DNA of 64,000 nt from Caenimonas aquaedulcis (GTDB lineage: Bacteria; Pseudomonadota; Gammaproteobacteria; Burkholderiales; Burkholderiaceae_C), in the NCBI RefSeq assembly GCF_015831345.1, contig NZ_JADWYS010000001.1:1622118-1686117 (forward strand), read 5' to 3'. Both the position numbers and the translations under genes were made by a program. Numbering within the stretch: the first letter of the stretch is position 1; the number at the start of each line of letters is the position of its first letter. Below are positions 34,266 through 43,502 of the stretch, in pieces. Below the pieces are notes generated by a model, which saw only the letters and a list, made by a program, of their open reading frames with translations, was not told the DNA's origin and did no database searches.

Positions 34266-34892
34266 ATGTCCGCTGAAACCAAACCCACCCCGAAGCCCAT
34301 GAGCCTGTATGTCATCGACGACCACCCGCTGATGCGCGAGGCCGTCGTCATGCTCATGCGCCGGCTGCGCCCCGGTGCCAGCATCGTCGAACTCGACCGC
34401 ATCGGCGGTGTCGAATCCGCGGTGAAGCAGCACGGGGCCCCCGACCTGATCTGCCTGGACCTGAAGCTGCCCGACACCACCGGCACCTCCGGCATCCACG
34501 AGTTGAAGAACCGCTTCCCGGATACGCCGCTCGCGGTGCTCTCCGCCTCCCCGGCGGCGGACGCCGAAGAACAGTGCATCGACGCCGGCGCGGACATCTA
34601 CATCGAGAAGTCCTCCGGCGCCCAGGAGATCGGCAACGCCCTGCGCGCGCTGATCAACGCGGACGGCGGCTTCGAGGAGCTGAGCCCCACCGACAACAAG
34701 CTATCGAAGCGCCAGAAGCAGCTGATCGTGATGCTGGACCGGGGCCTGTCCAACCGCGAAATCGCGGACGAACTGGGCATCAGCGAGCACACCGTGAAGG
34801 TCCACCTGTGGCGCCTCTTCCGCCGCCTGGGCGTGAAGAGCCGCACGCAGACCATCCACTACGCGCGCACTCATGGGATGCTCACGAGCTGA
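34266..34892 (+). CDS. NarL/FixJ-type response regulator
   Basis: This 208-residue protein has a receiver domain with acidic pair DD at 18-19, phospho-acceptor D65 (LICLDLKLPD) and lysine K115 (IYIEKSSG). A LuxR-type helix-turn-helix lies at about 144-193 (LSKRQKQLIVMLDRGLSNREIADELGISEHTVKVHL). It should act as a phosphorylation-controlled transcription factor. It converges on a histidine kinase gene with a 22-base overlap. That kinase is its likely partner although the two cannot share a transcript. Confidence 0.93.
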   Translation: MSAETKPTPKPMSLYVIDDHPLMREAVVMLMRRLRPGASIVELDRIGGVESAVKQHGAPDLICLDLKLPDTTGTSGIHELKNRFPDTPLAVLSASPAADAEEQCIDAGADIYIEKSSGAQEIGNALRALINADGGFEELSPTDNKLSKRQKQLIVMLDRGLSNREIADELGISEHTVKVHLWRLFRRLGVKSRTQTIHYARTHGMLTS

Positions 34893-36286
34893 GCCACCGC
34901 CGACGCGGCACGGTCCGCCGCGTCCTGCGCATCGGTGGGCCGTAACGTGAGGCGGAACACCGTGCCGCGCGTCATCCGCGACGACAGCGTCAGAGGGTGC
35001 CCGAGGATCGCCGAGAGCCGCGCGACGATATACAGGCCGAGCCCGAAGCCGTCCTCCGTGCCGCCGTGCGTCGGCACCTTGTAGAACTCCCGGAAAATTT
35101 CCCGCTGGTGCACCGGCGCGATGCCGATGCCCGTGTCCCAGATCTCGATGCGCCGCCCCTCGTGCGTGGCCCGCGTCGCGAGGAGCACGCCGCCGCTTTG
35201 CGTGTACTTCACCGCGTTGGAGACGAGGTTGCCCACGATGCGGCGCAGCAGGATCGGGTCCGACAGCACGCTCCCGGGCGCGACGTGCACGCGGAACTGC
35301 AGGCCCTTCGCCTGCGCGAGCGGGCGGTACTGCAGTTCGAGGTCATGCAGCAGCTTCTCCAGGTCCACCGGCTCGATGGTGAGCTTGATCTTGCCCGAGT
35401 CCAGCCGCACGAGGTCGAACAGGGAGTCGAAGAGCGCGTTCACGGCCTTGGTCGACTCCACGATCTTCGGGGTGATCTCGTGCGCGAGCTCGGGCTCGCT
35501 GCCCAGCCAGTCCGCGTAGAGGCTGAGGGCGTGCACCGGCTGGCGGATGTCGTGCGCGGCGCTCGCGAGAAAGCGGTTCTTGATCTCCACCGCGTCGAGC
35601 GCCGCCTGCGTCTGGCGCGTGAGCGATTCGATCAGCTGGTTGTTGCGGTACTGCAGCTCGAAATTCTTGCGGTGCGTGATGTGCAGCCGCAGCCCCGCCT
35701 GCCGCAGCACCTGCCAGAAGATGAGCAGCAGCGCGATGACCCAGTAGTGATAGAACGGCCCGTGGAACTGCAGCTGGATGCCCACGCGCCACAGCATGAC
35801 GGCCAGCGCGGTGATCGCGAGCGTGTCCAGGTAGGCGCGCAGCGTCTGCAGGTGGCTCGAAAGGCTGTTGATGGAGAACATCGCGAGCCCCGCCAGGATG
35901 AGCCAGCAGATGAACTGGTCGGCGAGCGAGGAGCGGTCGAAGAACAGCAGCGTCGAGAGCCCCCACACCAGCGCGCTCAGGGTCCAGAGGATGCGATAGC
36001 GGTGGAAGTACTCGAGGTGCGCCACCGCGTTGCTTGCGACGATGCTGCGCGCGTACTTGCGGATCACCCCATAGCGCCCGGCGGCGAGCGCCAGGGCCGC
36101 GAACGACCAGAGCGCGAGGGACGGCCAGGACGCGTCGTCCCAGAGGACGGACAGGAACATCGGGACGAGCAGCAAGCCGACGAGCTGCGTGGTGCGCGCC
36201 GTGCGGATCAGGCTGCGCACGAGCTCCCCCTCCACCCACTGGGCCTCGGCGGGCGTGGCGATCGCAGGCGCGACGTCGGGCTTCAT
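34871..36286 (-). CDS. Membrane sensor histidine kinase
   Basis: This 471-residue kinase has about six membrane segments in residues 30-205, with little extracytoplasmic sequence. A coiled coil follows, then an H box SAAHDIRQPVHALSLY, and an ATPase domain with N box NLVSNAVKYT, G1 DTGIGI and G2 GFGLGLYIV. The HDIRQP form of the H box is the HWE-distant variant often seen in hybrid kinases with LuxR-type regulators. There is no PAS domain or receiver. The membrane-buried sensor suggests a signal within the membrane, such as a quinone or lipid state, which is inference. Confidence 0.92.
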   Translation of the reverse strand: MKPDVAPAIATPAEAQWVEGELVRSLIRTARTTQLVGLLLVPMFLSVLWDDASWPSLALWSFAALALAAGRYGVIRKYARSIVASNAVAHLEYFHRYRILWTLSALVWGLSTLLFFDRSSLADQFICWLILAGLAMFSINSLSSHLQTLRAYLDTLAITALAVMLWRVGIQLQFHGPFYHYWVIALLLIFWQVLRQAGLRLHITHRKNFELQYRNNQLIESLTRQTQAALDAVEIKNRFLASAAHDIRQPVHALSLYADWLGSEPELAHEITPKIVESTKAVNALFDSLFDLVRLDSGKIKLTIEPVDLEKLLHDLELQYRPLAQAKGLQFRVHVAPGSVLSDPILLRRIVGNLVSNAVKYTQSGGVLLATRATHEGRRIEIWDTGIGIAPVHQREIFREFYKVPTHGGTEDGFGLGLYIVARLSAILGHPLTLSSRMTRGTVFRLTLRPTDAQDAADRAASAVAQLVSIP

Positions 36287-36418
36287 GGCTTGCGAGTCTA
36301 GTGCAGTTCAAACCCGCCGCTCCTGTAGGAAGCGAAGGATGAGCCGTAGGACTCTCCCCGCCACGGCTGACCCCCGGCACTGACATGTCGCGCGTGCCGC
36401 GGACCCTAGGATGAATCC

Positions 36419-36781
36419 ATGAACACTGGAGCCACCATGACCGATACGCAGGCTGCGACGGCAGCCGAAGACGCCGCGCTCGCGCAGGCGGCCGCGACCC
36501 TCTCCCAGGCCTGCACCGCGCTCTGGACGGCCACCCTGTCGCTCATGACGGCTTTCATGCACCAGCCCGCGCCGGCGCACCGCTACCTGATGGCGCGCAA
36601 GATCGCCGCGAACTTCGCCTTGCTGCAGGACCAGCCGTGTTTCACGCACAAGGCCCGGGAGAGCTTCGCGCGTCTGGCGACGCACTGGGGAAAGAAGGCG
36701 GACAGGCTGTCGCCGAAGCAGGACAAGCCGAGCGGCGGGTTCGGCGCGCTGCGCCCCGCCTGGCTGTCAGGACTGTTCTGA
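36419..36781 (+). CDS. Hypothetical alanine-rich helical protein
   Basis: This 120-residue protein is mostly helical. It is alanine-rich at the start (AAEDAALAQAAATLSQACTALWTATLSLMTAFM) and ends in a basic tail (KKADRLSPKQDKPSGGFGALRP). No signal peptide or clear membrane helix is visible; the central hydrophobic part is amphipathic. The start may be the ATG at 36419 or the in-frame ATG at 36437. Its 3' end overlaps the minus-strand gene at 36767 by 15 bases. No family recognised. Confidence 0.62.
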   Translation: MNTGATMTDTQAATAAEDAALAQAAATLSQACTALWTATLSLMTAFMHQPAPAHRYLMARKIAANFALLQDQPCFTHKARESFARLATHWGKKADRLSPKQDKPSGGFGALRPAWLSGLF

Positions 36782-36982
36782 ATCGTGCGTGTCCGGCTCG
36801 CCGCCGGACTTGTCGCTTTCGCCGGAAGCCTGCGGAGAGTCGCTGCCGGCAGCGCCCTGCTCCAGGCTGGAAGCCTGCGGCTCGAACGCGTTCTCGGTGA
36901 GGTGCGGGATCACGCTGGCCGCACCATGACCGGAGCGAGGCGGGGCGGCCCTGCCGCCGATGGAGAGAGATTTCTTGACCAT
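36767..36982 (-). CDS. Hypothetical small acidic, disordered protein
   Basis: This 71-residue frame starts MVKKSLSIGGRAAPPRSGHGAA and becomes serine-, glutamate- and aspartate-rich (SLEQGAAGSDSPQASGESDKSGGEPDTHDSEQS), so it is probably disordered. An AGAGG element sits close to the ATG. The competing plus frame 36785-37012 looks less protein-like. The conserved-looking N-terminus and acidic tail favour a real gene, but length and composition leave doubt. Confidence 0.45.
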   Translation of the reverse strand: MVKKSLSIGGRAAPPRSGHGAASVIPHLTENAFEPQASSLEQGAAGSDSPQASGESDKSGGEPDTHDSEQS

Positions 36983-37085
36983 TGCCTCTTCATGTTAGCC
37001 AGCAGGAGCTGACCCCAGCAGTGGCGAAAGGGCCCGCTGAGTTGTGGGCGGCGTCCTACACGACCCGTTCGCGCCGGTGCGACCT

Positions 37086-37415
37086 CTACCAGCCCAGGCC
37101 GAACCGCAAGGCCAGCATCACGCCCGTGCCGCAGAGGATGGTCCACAGCAGGCTGCGGCGCCACGCGTAGAACGCGAGGCCCGCCAGCGCACCGAACACC
37201 CGCGCATCGCGCCATGTGTCGATGAGGTGCCCCTGCGTCATCACCAGCTCCGGCATCACCACCGCGGCCAGCGCCGCAGTCGGCGCATAACGCAGGCCTT
37301 CGCGCAGCCACCGCGGCATGGGCAGCTCTTCATTGGGCAGGAGGAACGACGAGCGGCACAGCAGCGCGATGACCGCCATGCCGATGGCGGTGACGAAAAT
37401 CTCGAGCGCACTCAT
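37086..37415 (-). CDS. azlD: AzlD-family branched-chain amino-acid exporter subunit
   Basis: This 109-residue protein has four short membrane segments (IFVTAIGMAVIALLCRSSFLL, YAPTAALAAVVMPELVM, RVFGALAGLAFYAWRR, LWTILCGTGVMLALRF). The length and the RYAPTAALAAVVMPEL motif are typical of AzlD. With AzlC it exports branched-chain amino acids, as BrnFE does in corynebacteria. The ATG at 37415 overlaps the azlC stop by four bases (ATGA). The frame is open far upstream only as a shadow. Confidence 0.92.
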   Translation of the reverse strand: MSALEIFVTAIGMAVIALLCRSSFLLPNEELPMPRWLREGLRYAPTAALAAVVMPELVMTQGHLIDTWRDARVFGALAGLAFYAWRRSLLWTILCGTGVMLALRFGLGW

Positions 37416-38164
37416 GACCGGGGCCCCGTGCGCGCGGCGCGCGCATGGTCCGCAAGGACGCACACGGCGACCGCCGCCGCGATCGCGACCACGATGTTGA
37501 GCTTGAGCGGCAACGCGTACGCCGCCACCGCCGCGCCCGCGGCCACGACAGCCGCCACCCAGCTCGTGGAGTCCCGCAGCTGCGTGCAGGTGAGCGCGAG
37601 CAGTGCCATCGTGCCCGCGAAGCCCAGGCCCCACGCGGCCGGAATCGCGTGGCCGGCGATGATGCCGGTGATGATGGTGACCTGCCACACCCCGAAGGTG
37701 AGGAGCGCGCTGCCCATGAAGTAGTCGGGGTGCGCGATGCCCGGCTCCCAATGCGGGAAGCGCCGGATGAAGAGCGCGAAGTTGGTGTCGCCCATCAGGA
37801 AACTGAGCGCCACGCGCTGCGGGCGGGGCAGGTGCGCGAAGTAGGGTCGATAGTGGAAGCTGAACGCCATGAAGCGCAGGCTCACGCACAGCGTTGTCGC
37901 CCACACGACCCAGATCGGCGCGCCGGCCGCGATCAACGGCAAGGCGGCGATCTGCGCGGAGCCGGCATAGACGATGACCGACATGAAGATCGCCATCGGG
38001 ACGCCCATGCCGCTCTTGGCCATCGCCACACCCGCGACGAGTCCCCAGGCGGAGATGCCGAGCGCCATCGGCATGCCCTCGCGCACGCCTTCGCGGAACA
38101 GGGGGCGGCGCGAGATGGCCGATGCTTGGGCGCGCAATCTTGCGGCGCGGGACCTCAGGGACAC
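37412..38164 (-). CDS. azlC: AzlC-family branched-chain amino-acid exporter subunit
   Basis: This 250-residue protein has the AzlC core: REGMPMALGISAWGLVAGVAMAKSGM, then VIVYAGSAQIAALPLI, then SLRFMAFSFHYRPYFA and FLMGDTNFALFIRR. It is the large subunit of the exporter. The start is GTG 38164, with AAGGAGG four to five bases ahead. That ribosome-binding site lies inside a small inverted repeat (38168-38181) that could mask it. The gene is coupled to azlD by overlap. Confidence 0.92.
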   Translation of the reverse strand: MSLRSRAARLRAQASAISRRPLFREGVREGMPMALGISAWGLVAGVAMAKSGMGVPMAIFMSVIVYAGSAQIAALPLIAAGAPIWVVWATTLCVSLRFMAFSFHYRPYFAHLPRPQRVALSFLMGDTNFALFIRRFPHWEPGIAHPDYFMGSALLTFGVWQVTIITGIIAGHAIPAAWGLGFAGTMALLALTCTQLRDSTSWVAAVVAAGAAVAAYALPLKLNIVVAIAAAVAVCVLADHARAARTGPRS

Positions 38165-38167
38165 ACT

Positions 38168-38181
38168 TCCTCCTTGGAGGA
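38168..38181 (-). promoter_or_regulatory. Inverted repeat covering the azlC ribosome-binding site
   Basis: TCCTCC and GGAGGA form a perfect inverted repeat with a two-base centre. In RNA the inner bases would open to give a five-pair stem with a four-base loop. The azlC Shine-Dalgarno sequence AAGGAGG is inside it, so folding would hide the ribosome-binding site. The stem is short and a regulatory role is speculative. Confidence 0.3.
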
Positions 38182-38188
38182 GGGATTG

Positions 38189-39364
38189 TCACCCGGGCCG
38201 GGAAAGCGCGTCGACCTCGTGCCCGGTGCGCCCCAGCTCGCGCAGGATGGCCTCGGTGTGCTCGCCGACCCGCGGCACCGGGTCCATGCGGTATTCGAAG
38301 CTGTCGTTGACGCCCGGCGGCAGCATCGCCGTCAACTCGCCCACGGGCGACCCGACGCCCTGGAACCGGCCCCGCGCCTGCAGTTGCGGGTGCGACCAGA
38401 GCTCTCCCACCTCGTTGACCCGCGCATTGGCGATGCCTGCCGCATCGAGGCGCGCCACCACGTCCTGCGCGCCCAGCGATGCGAAGCATTCGCCGATGAT
38501 CCGCTTGAGCTCGGCGCGGTTCTCGCTGCGTCGTGTATTGGTGTCGAAACGCCGGTCGCCGGCAAGGGCGGGCTGGAGCAGCACGAGCTCGCAGAACGAC
38601 TTCCACTCCCGCTCGTTCTGCAGCCCCAGCATGACGGACTTGCCGTCCCCCGCCTCGAACGGGCCGTACGGATAGATCGTCGCATGCGACGCGCCGGAGC
38701 GCGCCGGCGCGGGCTGGCCGCCGTACGCGTAGTACATCGGGAACCCCATCCACTCGCCGAGCGCTTCCAGCATCGAGACGTCGATGTGCGAGCCGAGTCC
38801 GGTCTTCTCGCGCTGCAGGAGCGCCGCGAGCACGCTGCTGAACGCGTACATGCCCGCCGCGATGTCGGCGATGGAGTTCCCGGACTTGCAGGGCTGCTCC
38901 GGCGTTCCCGTCACCGAGAGGAACCCGGCCTCGCTCTGCACGAGCAGGTCGTACGCTTTCTTGTCGCGAAAGGGACCATCCGCACCATAGCCGGAGATGT
39001 CGCACACGATCAGTCGGGGGTTGCGCTCGCGCAGCGCCTCGTGGCCGAGGCCCATGCGCGCGGTGGCGCCCGGCGCGAGGTTCTGCACCAGGACGTCGGC
39101 CCTGGCGATCAATTCCTTCAGCGCTTCCAGCGCCGCCGGCTGCTTCAGGTCGAGCGCCAGGCTTTCCTTCGAACGGTTCGTCCAGACGAAGTGCGAGGAC
39201 ATGCCCTGCGCGCGCGTGTCGTAGTCGCGCGCGAAGTCCCCCGAACCCGGGCGCTCCACCTTGATCACGCGCGCGCCCAGGTCGGCGAGCTGGCGCGTGC
39301 AGAAGGGTGCCGCGATCGCATGCTCCAGCGACACCACCGTGATTCCATCCAGCGGGCGCGTCAT
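38189..39364 (-). CDS. CaiB/BaiF class III CoA-transferase, copy 1
   Basis: This 391-residue protein starts [37 protein letters not shown], a typical class III CoA-transferase opening. The catalytic aspartate lies in the KKAYDLLVQSEAGFLSVTG region, and the pattern SGNSIADIAAGMYAFSSVLAAL follows. It moves CoA between carboxylic acids. Its ATG overlaps the stop of the acyl-CoA dehydrogenase gene by one base (TGATG), so the pair is coupled. Context suggests a C5 or similar dicarboxylate; the acid is not readable from sequence. Confidence 0.92.
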   Translation of the reverse strand: MTRPLDGITVVSLEHAIAAPFCTRQLADLGARVIKVERPGSGDFARDYDTRAQGMSSHFVWTNRSKESLALDLKQPAALEALKELIARADVLVQNLAPGATARMGLGHEALRERNPRLIVCDISGYGADGPFRDKKAYDLLVQSEAGFLSVTGTPEQPCKSGNSIADIAAGMYAFSSVLAALLQREKTGLGSHIDVSMLEALGEWMGFPMYYAYGGQPAPARSGASHATIYPYGPFEAGDGKSVMLGLQNEREWKSFCELVLLQPALAGDRRFDTNTRRSENRAELKRIIGECFASLGAQDVVARLDAAGIANARVNEVGELWSHPQLQARGRFQGVGSPVGELTAMLPPGVNDSFEYRMDPVPRVGEHTEAILRELGRTGHEVDALSRPG

Positions 39365-40533
39365 CAAAAGCTCCTGGGCAGGCCGAGCAGGTGCTCGGCG
39401 ACGTACGAGTAGATGAGGTTGGTCGAGATCGGCGCGACCTGATACAGGCGCGTCTCGCGGAACTTGCGCTCGACGTCGTATTCGTGCGCGAACCCGAAGC
39501 CGCCGAAGGTCTGCAGGCAGACGTTCGCCGCTTCCCAGGACGCCTTGGCGGCCAGGTACTTCGCCATGTTCGCCTCGGCCCCGCTCGGCTGGTGCGCATC
39601 GAAGAGCGCACAGGCCCTGAATCGCATCAGGTTCGCGGCCTCCGTCTCGATGTACGCATCCGCGATCGGGAACGCGACACCCTGGTTCTGCCCGATCGGG
39701 CGATTGAAGACGATGCGCTCGCCCGCGTAGGCGCGGGCCTTGTTGACGAACCAGTACGCGTCGCCGATGCATTCGGCCGCGATGAGGGTGCGCTCCGCGT
39801 TCAGGCCGTCCAGGATGTAGCGAAAGCCCCTGCCCTCCTCCCCGATCAGGTTCTCCGCGGGAATCTCCAGGTTGTCGAAGAAGACTTCGTTCGTCTCGTG
39901 GTTCACCATGTTCGCGATGGGCCGCACGGTCATGCCCCGGCCGATGGCGTCGTGCAGGTCGACCAGGAAGACGCTCATGCCCTCGCTCTTCGCCTTCACT
40001 TCCGCGAGCGGCGTGGTGCGCGCCAGGAGGATCATGAGGTCGGAGTGCTGGATGCGGGAGATCCAGACCTTCTGGCCGTTCACCACGTAGCGGTCGCCCT
40101 TCCTCACCGCCGTGGTCTTCAGCTGCGTCGTGTCGGTGCCCGTGGTGGGCTCGGTCACCGCCATGGACTGCAGGCGCAGCCTGCCGCTGGCGATCTCCGG
40201 GAGGTACTGCTTATTCTGCGCCGCCGAGCCGTGGCGCAGCACGGTGTTCATGTTGTACATCTGCCCATGCAAGGCGCCGGAATTGCCTCCCGAGAAATTG
40301 ATCTCTTCCATGATGACGGACGCCTCGGTGAGGCCGAGGCCCGAGCCGCCGTACTCCGACGGGATGAGCGCGGCCATCCATCCCGCCTTCGTGAGCGCGT
40401 CCACGAATGCGTCGGGGTAGCCGCGTTCGCTGTCCACCTTCTGCCAGTACGCGGAGTCGAAGCCGGCGCACAGGGCGCGCAGCGCCTCCCGGATGTCCTG
40501 GTGGGCGTCGGCCGCGGGAATCTCTCGTGACAT
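39364..40533 (-). CDS. Acyl-CoA dehydrogenase
   Basis: This 389-residue flavoprotein has the family blocks [40 protein letters not shown] and C-terminal [25 protein letters not shown]. At the place of the usual catalytic glutamate (IYEGT in medium-chain enzymes) it reads [10 protein letters not shown], with proline near 368. The base must therefore lie elsewhere, as in isovaleryl-CoA dehydrogenase, or the reaction differs. It lies between a MaoC-type hydratase and a CoA-transferase gene, all leftward and nearly overlapping. Confidence 0.93.
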   Translation of the reverse strand: MSREIPAADAHQDIREALRALCAGFDSAYWQKVDSERGYPDAFVDALTKAGWMAALIPSEYGGSGLGLTEASVIMEEINFSGGNSGALHGQMYNMNTVLRHGSAAQNKQYLPEIASGRLRLQSMAVTEPTTGTDTTQLKTTAVRKGDRYVVNGQKVWISRIQHSDLMILLARTTPLAEVKAKSEGMSVFLVDLHDAIGRGMTVRPIANMVNHETNEVFFDNLEIPAENLIGEEGRGFRYILDGLNAERTLIAAECIGDAYWFVNKARAYAGERIVFNRPIGQNQGVAFPIADAYIETEAANLMRFRACALFDAHQPSGAEANMAKYLAAKASWEAANVCLQTFGGFGFAHEYDVERKFRETRLYQVAPISTNLIYSYVAEHLLGLPRSF

Positions 40534-40550
40534 GGCTCTCCCCCCGGCGC

Positions 40551-41435
40551 TCACGCGAACTCGATGCGGGCCTGCATCGTCAGCCAGCCCTCGTGGTCCT
40601 GCGCCCACAAGTCGGCGCTCCTGCCGTCGGCCGAGGGCCTGCCGCACACACGGAAGGGATGGAGGTCGAAGGTCGGGCGGATCGCCTTGAAGCTGAAGCC
40701 CGCCACGCGCGCCCCGGGACGCTCGCGCGTCGCCAGGTCCATCAGCAAGGTGGCGATGAGCGGCCCGTGCACGATGAGCCCCGGGTACCCCTCCACCTGC
40801 GTGACGTAGCTGCGGTCGTAGTGGATGCGGTGCCCATTGAAAGTGAGCGCGGAATAACGGAAGAGCAGCACGGGGTCCGGCACGATCTCGCGGTTCCACA
40901 CCGCATCCGCCGGCGCGGCCTGCGGCGGCGGCGGTGCATCGCCCGGCTGGGGCGGCGCGCGGTACACGATGTCGTGCTCCTCGGTCAGCGCGAGGCCCCC
41001 CGCGCTGGCGATATCGTGGCGCACGACCACGAAGACGAGGTCGCCCGTGCGCCCGGCCTTGTGCGTCACCGAAGCGATGCGCGACGTGCGCTCCGCACGG
41101 TGGCCCACGCGCAATGGCGCACGCCATTGCAGCCGCCCGCCGGCCCACATGCGGCGCGGCAGCGGTACCGGCGGCAGGAAGCCCCCGAGGCGCGGATGCC
41201 CGTCCTCGCCGAGTTCGCTCTGCCGCGCGCGCGGCAGGAAGTACAGCCAGTGCCACAGCGGCGGCAGCTCGGCGCCCGGGTCCGCCGCAGCGGATGCGTG
41301 GTCGAGCGTCGCGGCCAATGCGTGCACGGGCGCGCCGGTGATGCTGTCGGCGACGGTTTCGCTGCGCCCTTCCCAGCTGCGAAGCTGTGCGACGTCGTCA
41401 TCGGTGATTCGGGGGTTTCCGGAAATGGTGTCCAT
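40551..41435 (-). CDS. MaoC/FAS1-like dehydratase (acyl-CoA hydratase)
   Basis: This 294-residue double hot-dog protein has an N-terminal FAS1-like dehydratase half ([26 protein letters not shown]...) and a C-terminal MaoC half. The latter has the active-site block [19 protein letters not shown] and then [16 protein letters not shown]. The family includes mesaconyl-C4-CoA hydratase and itaconyl-CoA hydratase. I use the ATG at 41435; a GTG at 41468 adds eleven residues. It is the first gene of the leftward hydratase-dehydrogenase-CoA-transferase operon, 69 bases from a divergent Bug receptor gene. Confidence 0.88.
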   Translation of the reverse strand: MDTISGNPRITDDDVAQLRSWEGRSETVADSITGAPVHALAATLDHASAAADPGAELPPLWHWLYFLPRARQSELGEDGHPRLGGFLPPVPLPRRMWAGGRLQWRAPLRVGHRAERTSRIASVTHKAGRTGDLVFVVVRHDIASAGGLALTEEHDIVYRAPPQPGDAPPPPQAAPADAVWNREIVPDPVLLFRYSALTFNGHRIHYDRSYVTQVEGYPGLIVHGPLIATLLMDLATRERPGARVAGFSFKAIRPTFDLHPFRVCGRPSADGRSADLWAQDHEGWLTMQARIEFA

Positions 41436-41504
41436 CCCGCCATCGTGCAGCAGGTCGGCGAAGCGCACAAGGCAAAAGCCCGGGGGACGCTTATCATCGC
41501 TTCG

Positions 41505-42470
41505 ATGAAGAAGTTGTTACTCATCCTCGCCGCGTTCGCCGCAGCATTCCTGTTCGCCGCGCCAGCGGCGGCCGCCTATCCCGACAAGCCGGTGAAGATC
41601 ATCGTCCCGTTCCCGCCCGGCGGCGGCACGGACGCCTTCGCGCGCATCCTGGCCACCGAGCTGTCGAAAGCCTGGGGGCAACCCGTGGTGGTCGACAACC
41701 GCGCCGGCGCGCAGGGAAACATCGGGACCGCGGCCGCCGTCAAGTCGGCGCCCGACGGCTACACGCTGGTGTTCTGCCACCAGGGCGTGCTCACGGTGAA
41801 TCCCTTCATGTACGCCAACATCGGCTTCGATCCGCTCACGGACATCGTGCCCGTCTCGCGCGGCACGGAGCAGCCCTTCGTCCTGGTGGCCAACCCCGCG
41901 TTGCCGGCGCACACGCTGAAGGAAGTCATCGAGCTGGCGAAGCAGCAGCCGGGCAAGCTCACCTTCGCGTCGAGCTCCGCCGGCCCGCAGATGGCGGGCG
42001 AGATGCTGAAGATGGCGAGCGCCACGAACCTGCTGCACGTCCCGTACAAGGGCGCCGCCCCGGCGTTGACCGACCTGCTCGGCGGCCAGGTGGACATGAT
42101 GTTCGCGAACCCGACGTCGGTGGCACCCCACGTCAAGTCGGGCAAGCTGCGCGCGATCGCCGTGTTCGGCAAACGGCGCAGCGACGTGCTGCCGGACGTG
42201 CCGACGGTGGTCGAGGCCGGCTTCCCGAAACTGGGCGACTATCCCGAGTGGTATGGCATCGCCGTTCCGGCAGGCACGCCCGCAGCCATCGTGCGGCAGC
42301 TCAACGCCGACATCGTGAAGGCCCTGTCCACGCCGGAAACGCAGAAAGCGCTCCGCGACCTGGGCCTCGCCCCGTCGCCCAGCACACCCGCCGAGTTCGC
42401 CCGGCAGATCCGCAACGACAACGAGGCGTGGGGCAAGGTCGTGAAGGCGTCCGGCGTCAAGGTCGAATAG
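41505..42470 (+). CDS. Bug-family solute receptor (tripartite tricarboxylate transporter type), copy 1
   Basis: This 321-residue periplasmic protein has a signal peptide ([24 protein letters not shown]). It has the Bug signature [26 protein letters not shown], then [37 protein letters not shown] and DVLPDVPTV. Bug receptors deliver carboxylates to TctAB membrane proteins, none of which is in this window. It is divergent from the hydratase operon and convergent with the next Bug gene. Confidence 0.93.
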   Translation: MKKLLLILAAFAAAFLFAAPAAAAYPDKPVKIIVPFPPGGGTDAFARILATELSKAWGQPVVVDNRAGAQGNIGTAAAVKSAPDGYTLVFCHQGVLTVNPFMYANIGFDPLTDIVPVSRGTEQPFVLVANPALPAHTLKEVIELAKQQPGKLTFASSSAGPQMAGEMLKMASATNLLHVPYKGAAPALTDLLGGQVDMMFANPTSVAPHVKSGKLRAIAVFGKRRSDVLPDVPTVVEAGFPKLGDYPEWYGIAVPAGTPAAIVRQLNADIVKALSTPETQKALRDLGLAPSPSTPAEFARQIRNDNEAWGKVVKASGVKVE

Positions 42471-42476
42471 CGCGCC

Positions 42477-43475
42477 TCACTCGACCTGCACGTTCGCGGC
42501 CTTCGCGACCGCGCTCCACTTGCCGAGCTCGGAGCGCACGAAGCCCTCGAACTGCTCCGGCGTCCCCGCGATCGAGACGAGCGCGAGCGAGGTGAACTTC
42601 TCCTTGAACTCCGGCGTGGCCAGCGCGGCCTGGATCGCGCGGTTGAGCTTGTCCAGCGTAGCGCGCGGCAGCCCCGCGGGCGCCGACAGCCCGATCCAGC
42701 CGAGCGCCTCGACCTTATAGCCCTGCTCCGCGAGCGTCGGTACGTCCGGGATGAAGGGCGAGCGGTCCGGCGCGGCGATGCCGAGCGCACGCAGCTTGCC
42801 CGCCTTGATCATCGCCAGCGCCCCCGGCACCGTGTCCGAGCCCAGCGCAACGTCCCCGGAGATGAGCTGCGTCAAGGCCTCCTGGTTGCCCTTGTAGGGA
42901 ATGTGCGTCATCTTCACGCCCACGGCCGAGCAGAAGGCTTCCATGCCCAAGTGGCTCGTGGAGCCGATGCCGCTCGTCGCGTAATTGAGCTGCCCGGGCT
43001 TCGCCTTGGCCGCATCGATGACATCCTTCACGGTCTTGAAGGGCGAGCCCGCGCCGACGATCAGCACCTGCGGCGTGAGCGCGATGTTGCCGATGTGCGT
43101 GAAGTCCTTGAGCGAGTCGTAGGGCATGCCCTTCTTGATGGCGGGCGTCACCACGAGCGGGCCGCTCGAGGAGATCAGCAGCGTGTAGCCGTCCGGCGGC
43201 GCATGGGAGCCGATCGCGGTCGCCGTGAGGCCGCCCGCGCCGGGCTTGTTGTCCACGACGAAGGGTTGGCCGAAGGTCTTGGAAAAGGACTCCGCGAAGA
43301 GGCGGCCCACGATGTCCACGGCCTGGCCCGGCGGATTGGCGACGATGATCTTCACGGGGCGCGTCGGCCAATCGCCGTCCGCCGCCCAGGCGGAAACGGG
43401 CACTGCGCCCGCGGCGGCGAGTGCACCCAGGCCGGCGATCAGCTCACGCCGCGATGGATTCGAACAATCTTTCAT
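42477..43475 (-). CDS. Bug-family solute receptor, copy 2
   Basis: This 332-residue protein has a twin-arginine-like leader (SRRELIAGLGALAAAGAVPVSAWA) and the Bug core WPTRPVKIIVANPPGQAVDIVGRLFAE, DNKPGAGGLTATAIG, MTHIPYKGNQEALTQLISGDVALG. The RRxLI motif allows Tat export, although Sec is also possible. It starts the leftward run that continues with the cyclase, CoA-transferase and CitE-like genes on the same strand upstream; it is the most downstream of them. It is convergent with Bug copy 1, with six bases between stops. Confidence 0.93.
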   Translation of the reverse strand: MKDCSNPSRRELIAGLGALAAAGAVPVSAWAADGDWPTRPVKIIVANPPGQAVDIVGRLFAESFSKTFGQPFVVDNKPGAGGLTATAIGSHAPPDGYTLLISSSGPLVVTPAIKKGMPYDSLKDFTHIGNIALTPQVLIVGAGSPFKTVKDVIDAAKAKPGQLNYATSGIGSTSHLGMEAFCSAVGVKMTHIPYKGNQEALTQLISGDVALGSDTVPGALAMIKAGKLRALGIAAPDRSPFIPDVPTLAEQGYKVEALGWIGLSAPAGLPRATLDKLNRAIQAALATPEFKEKFTSLALVSIAGTPEQFEGFVRSELGKWSAVAKAANVQVE

Positions 43476-43502
43476 TGCATGTCTCCTTGGTATTTCGGGA
43501 AA

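Noticed and set aside
36785..37012. A 75-codon plus-strand frame
   Set aside because: It overlaps the better minus-strand candidate and lacks a ribosome-binding site or recognisable protein character.
34997..39412. Long plus-strand frames opposite the histidine kinase and opposite azlC/CoA-transferase
   Set aside because: The minus-strand genes have full catalytic motifs; the plus frames have none.
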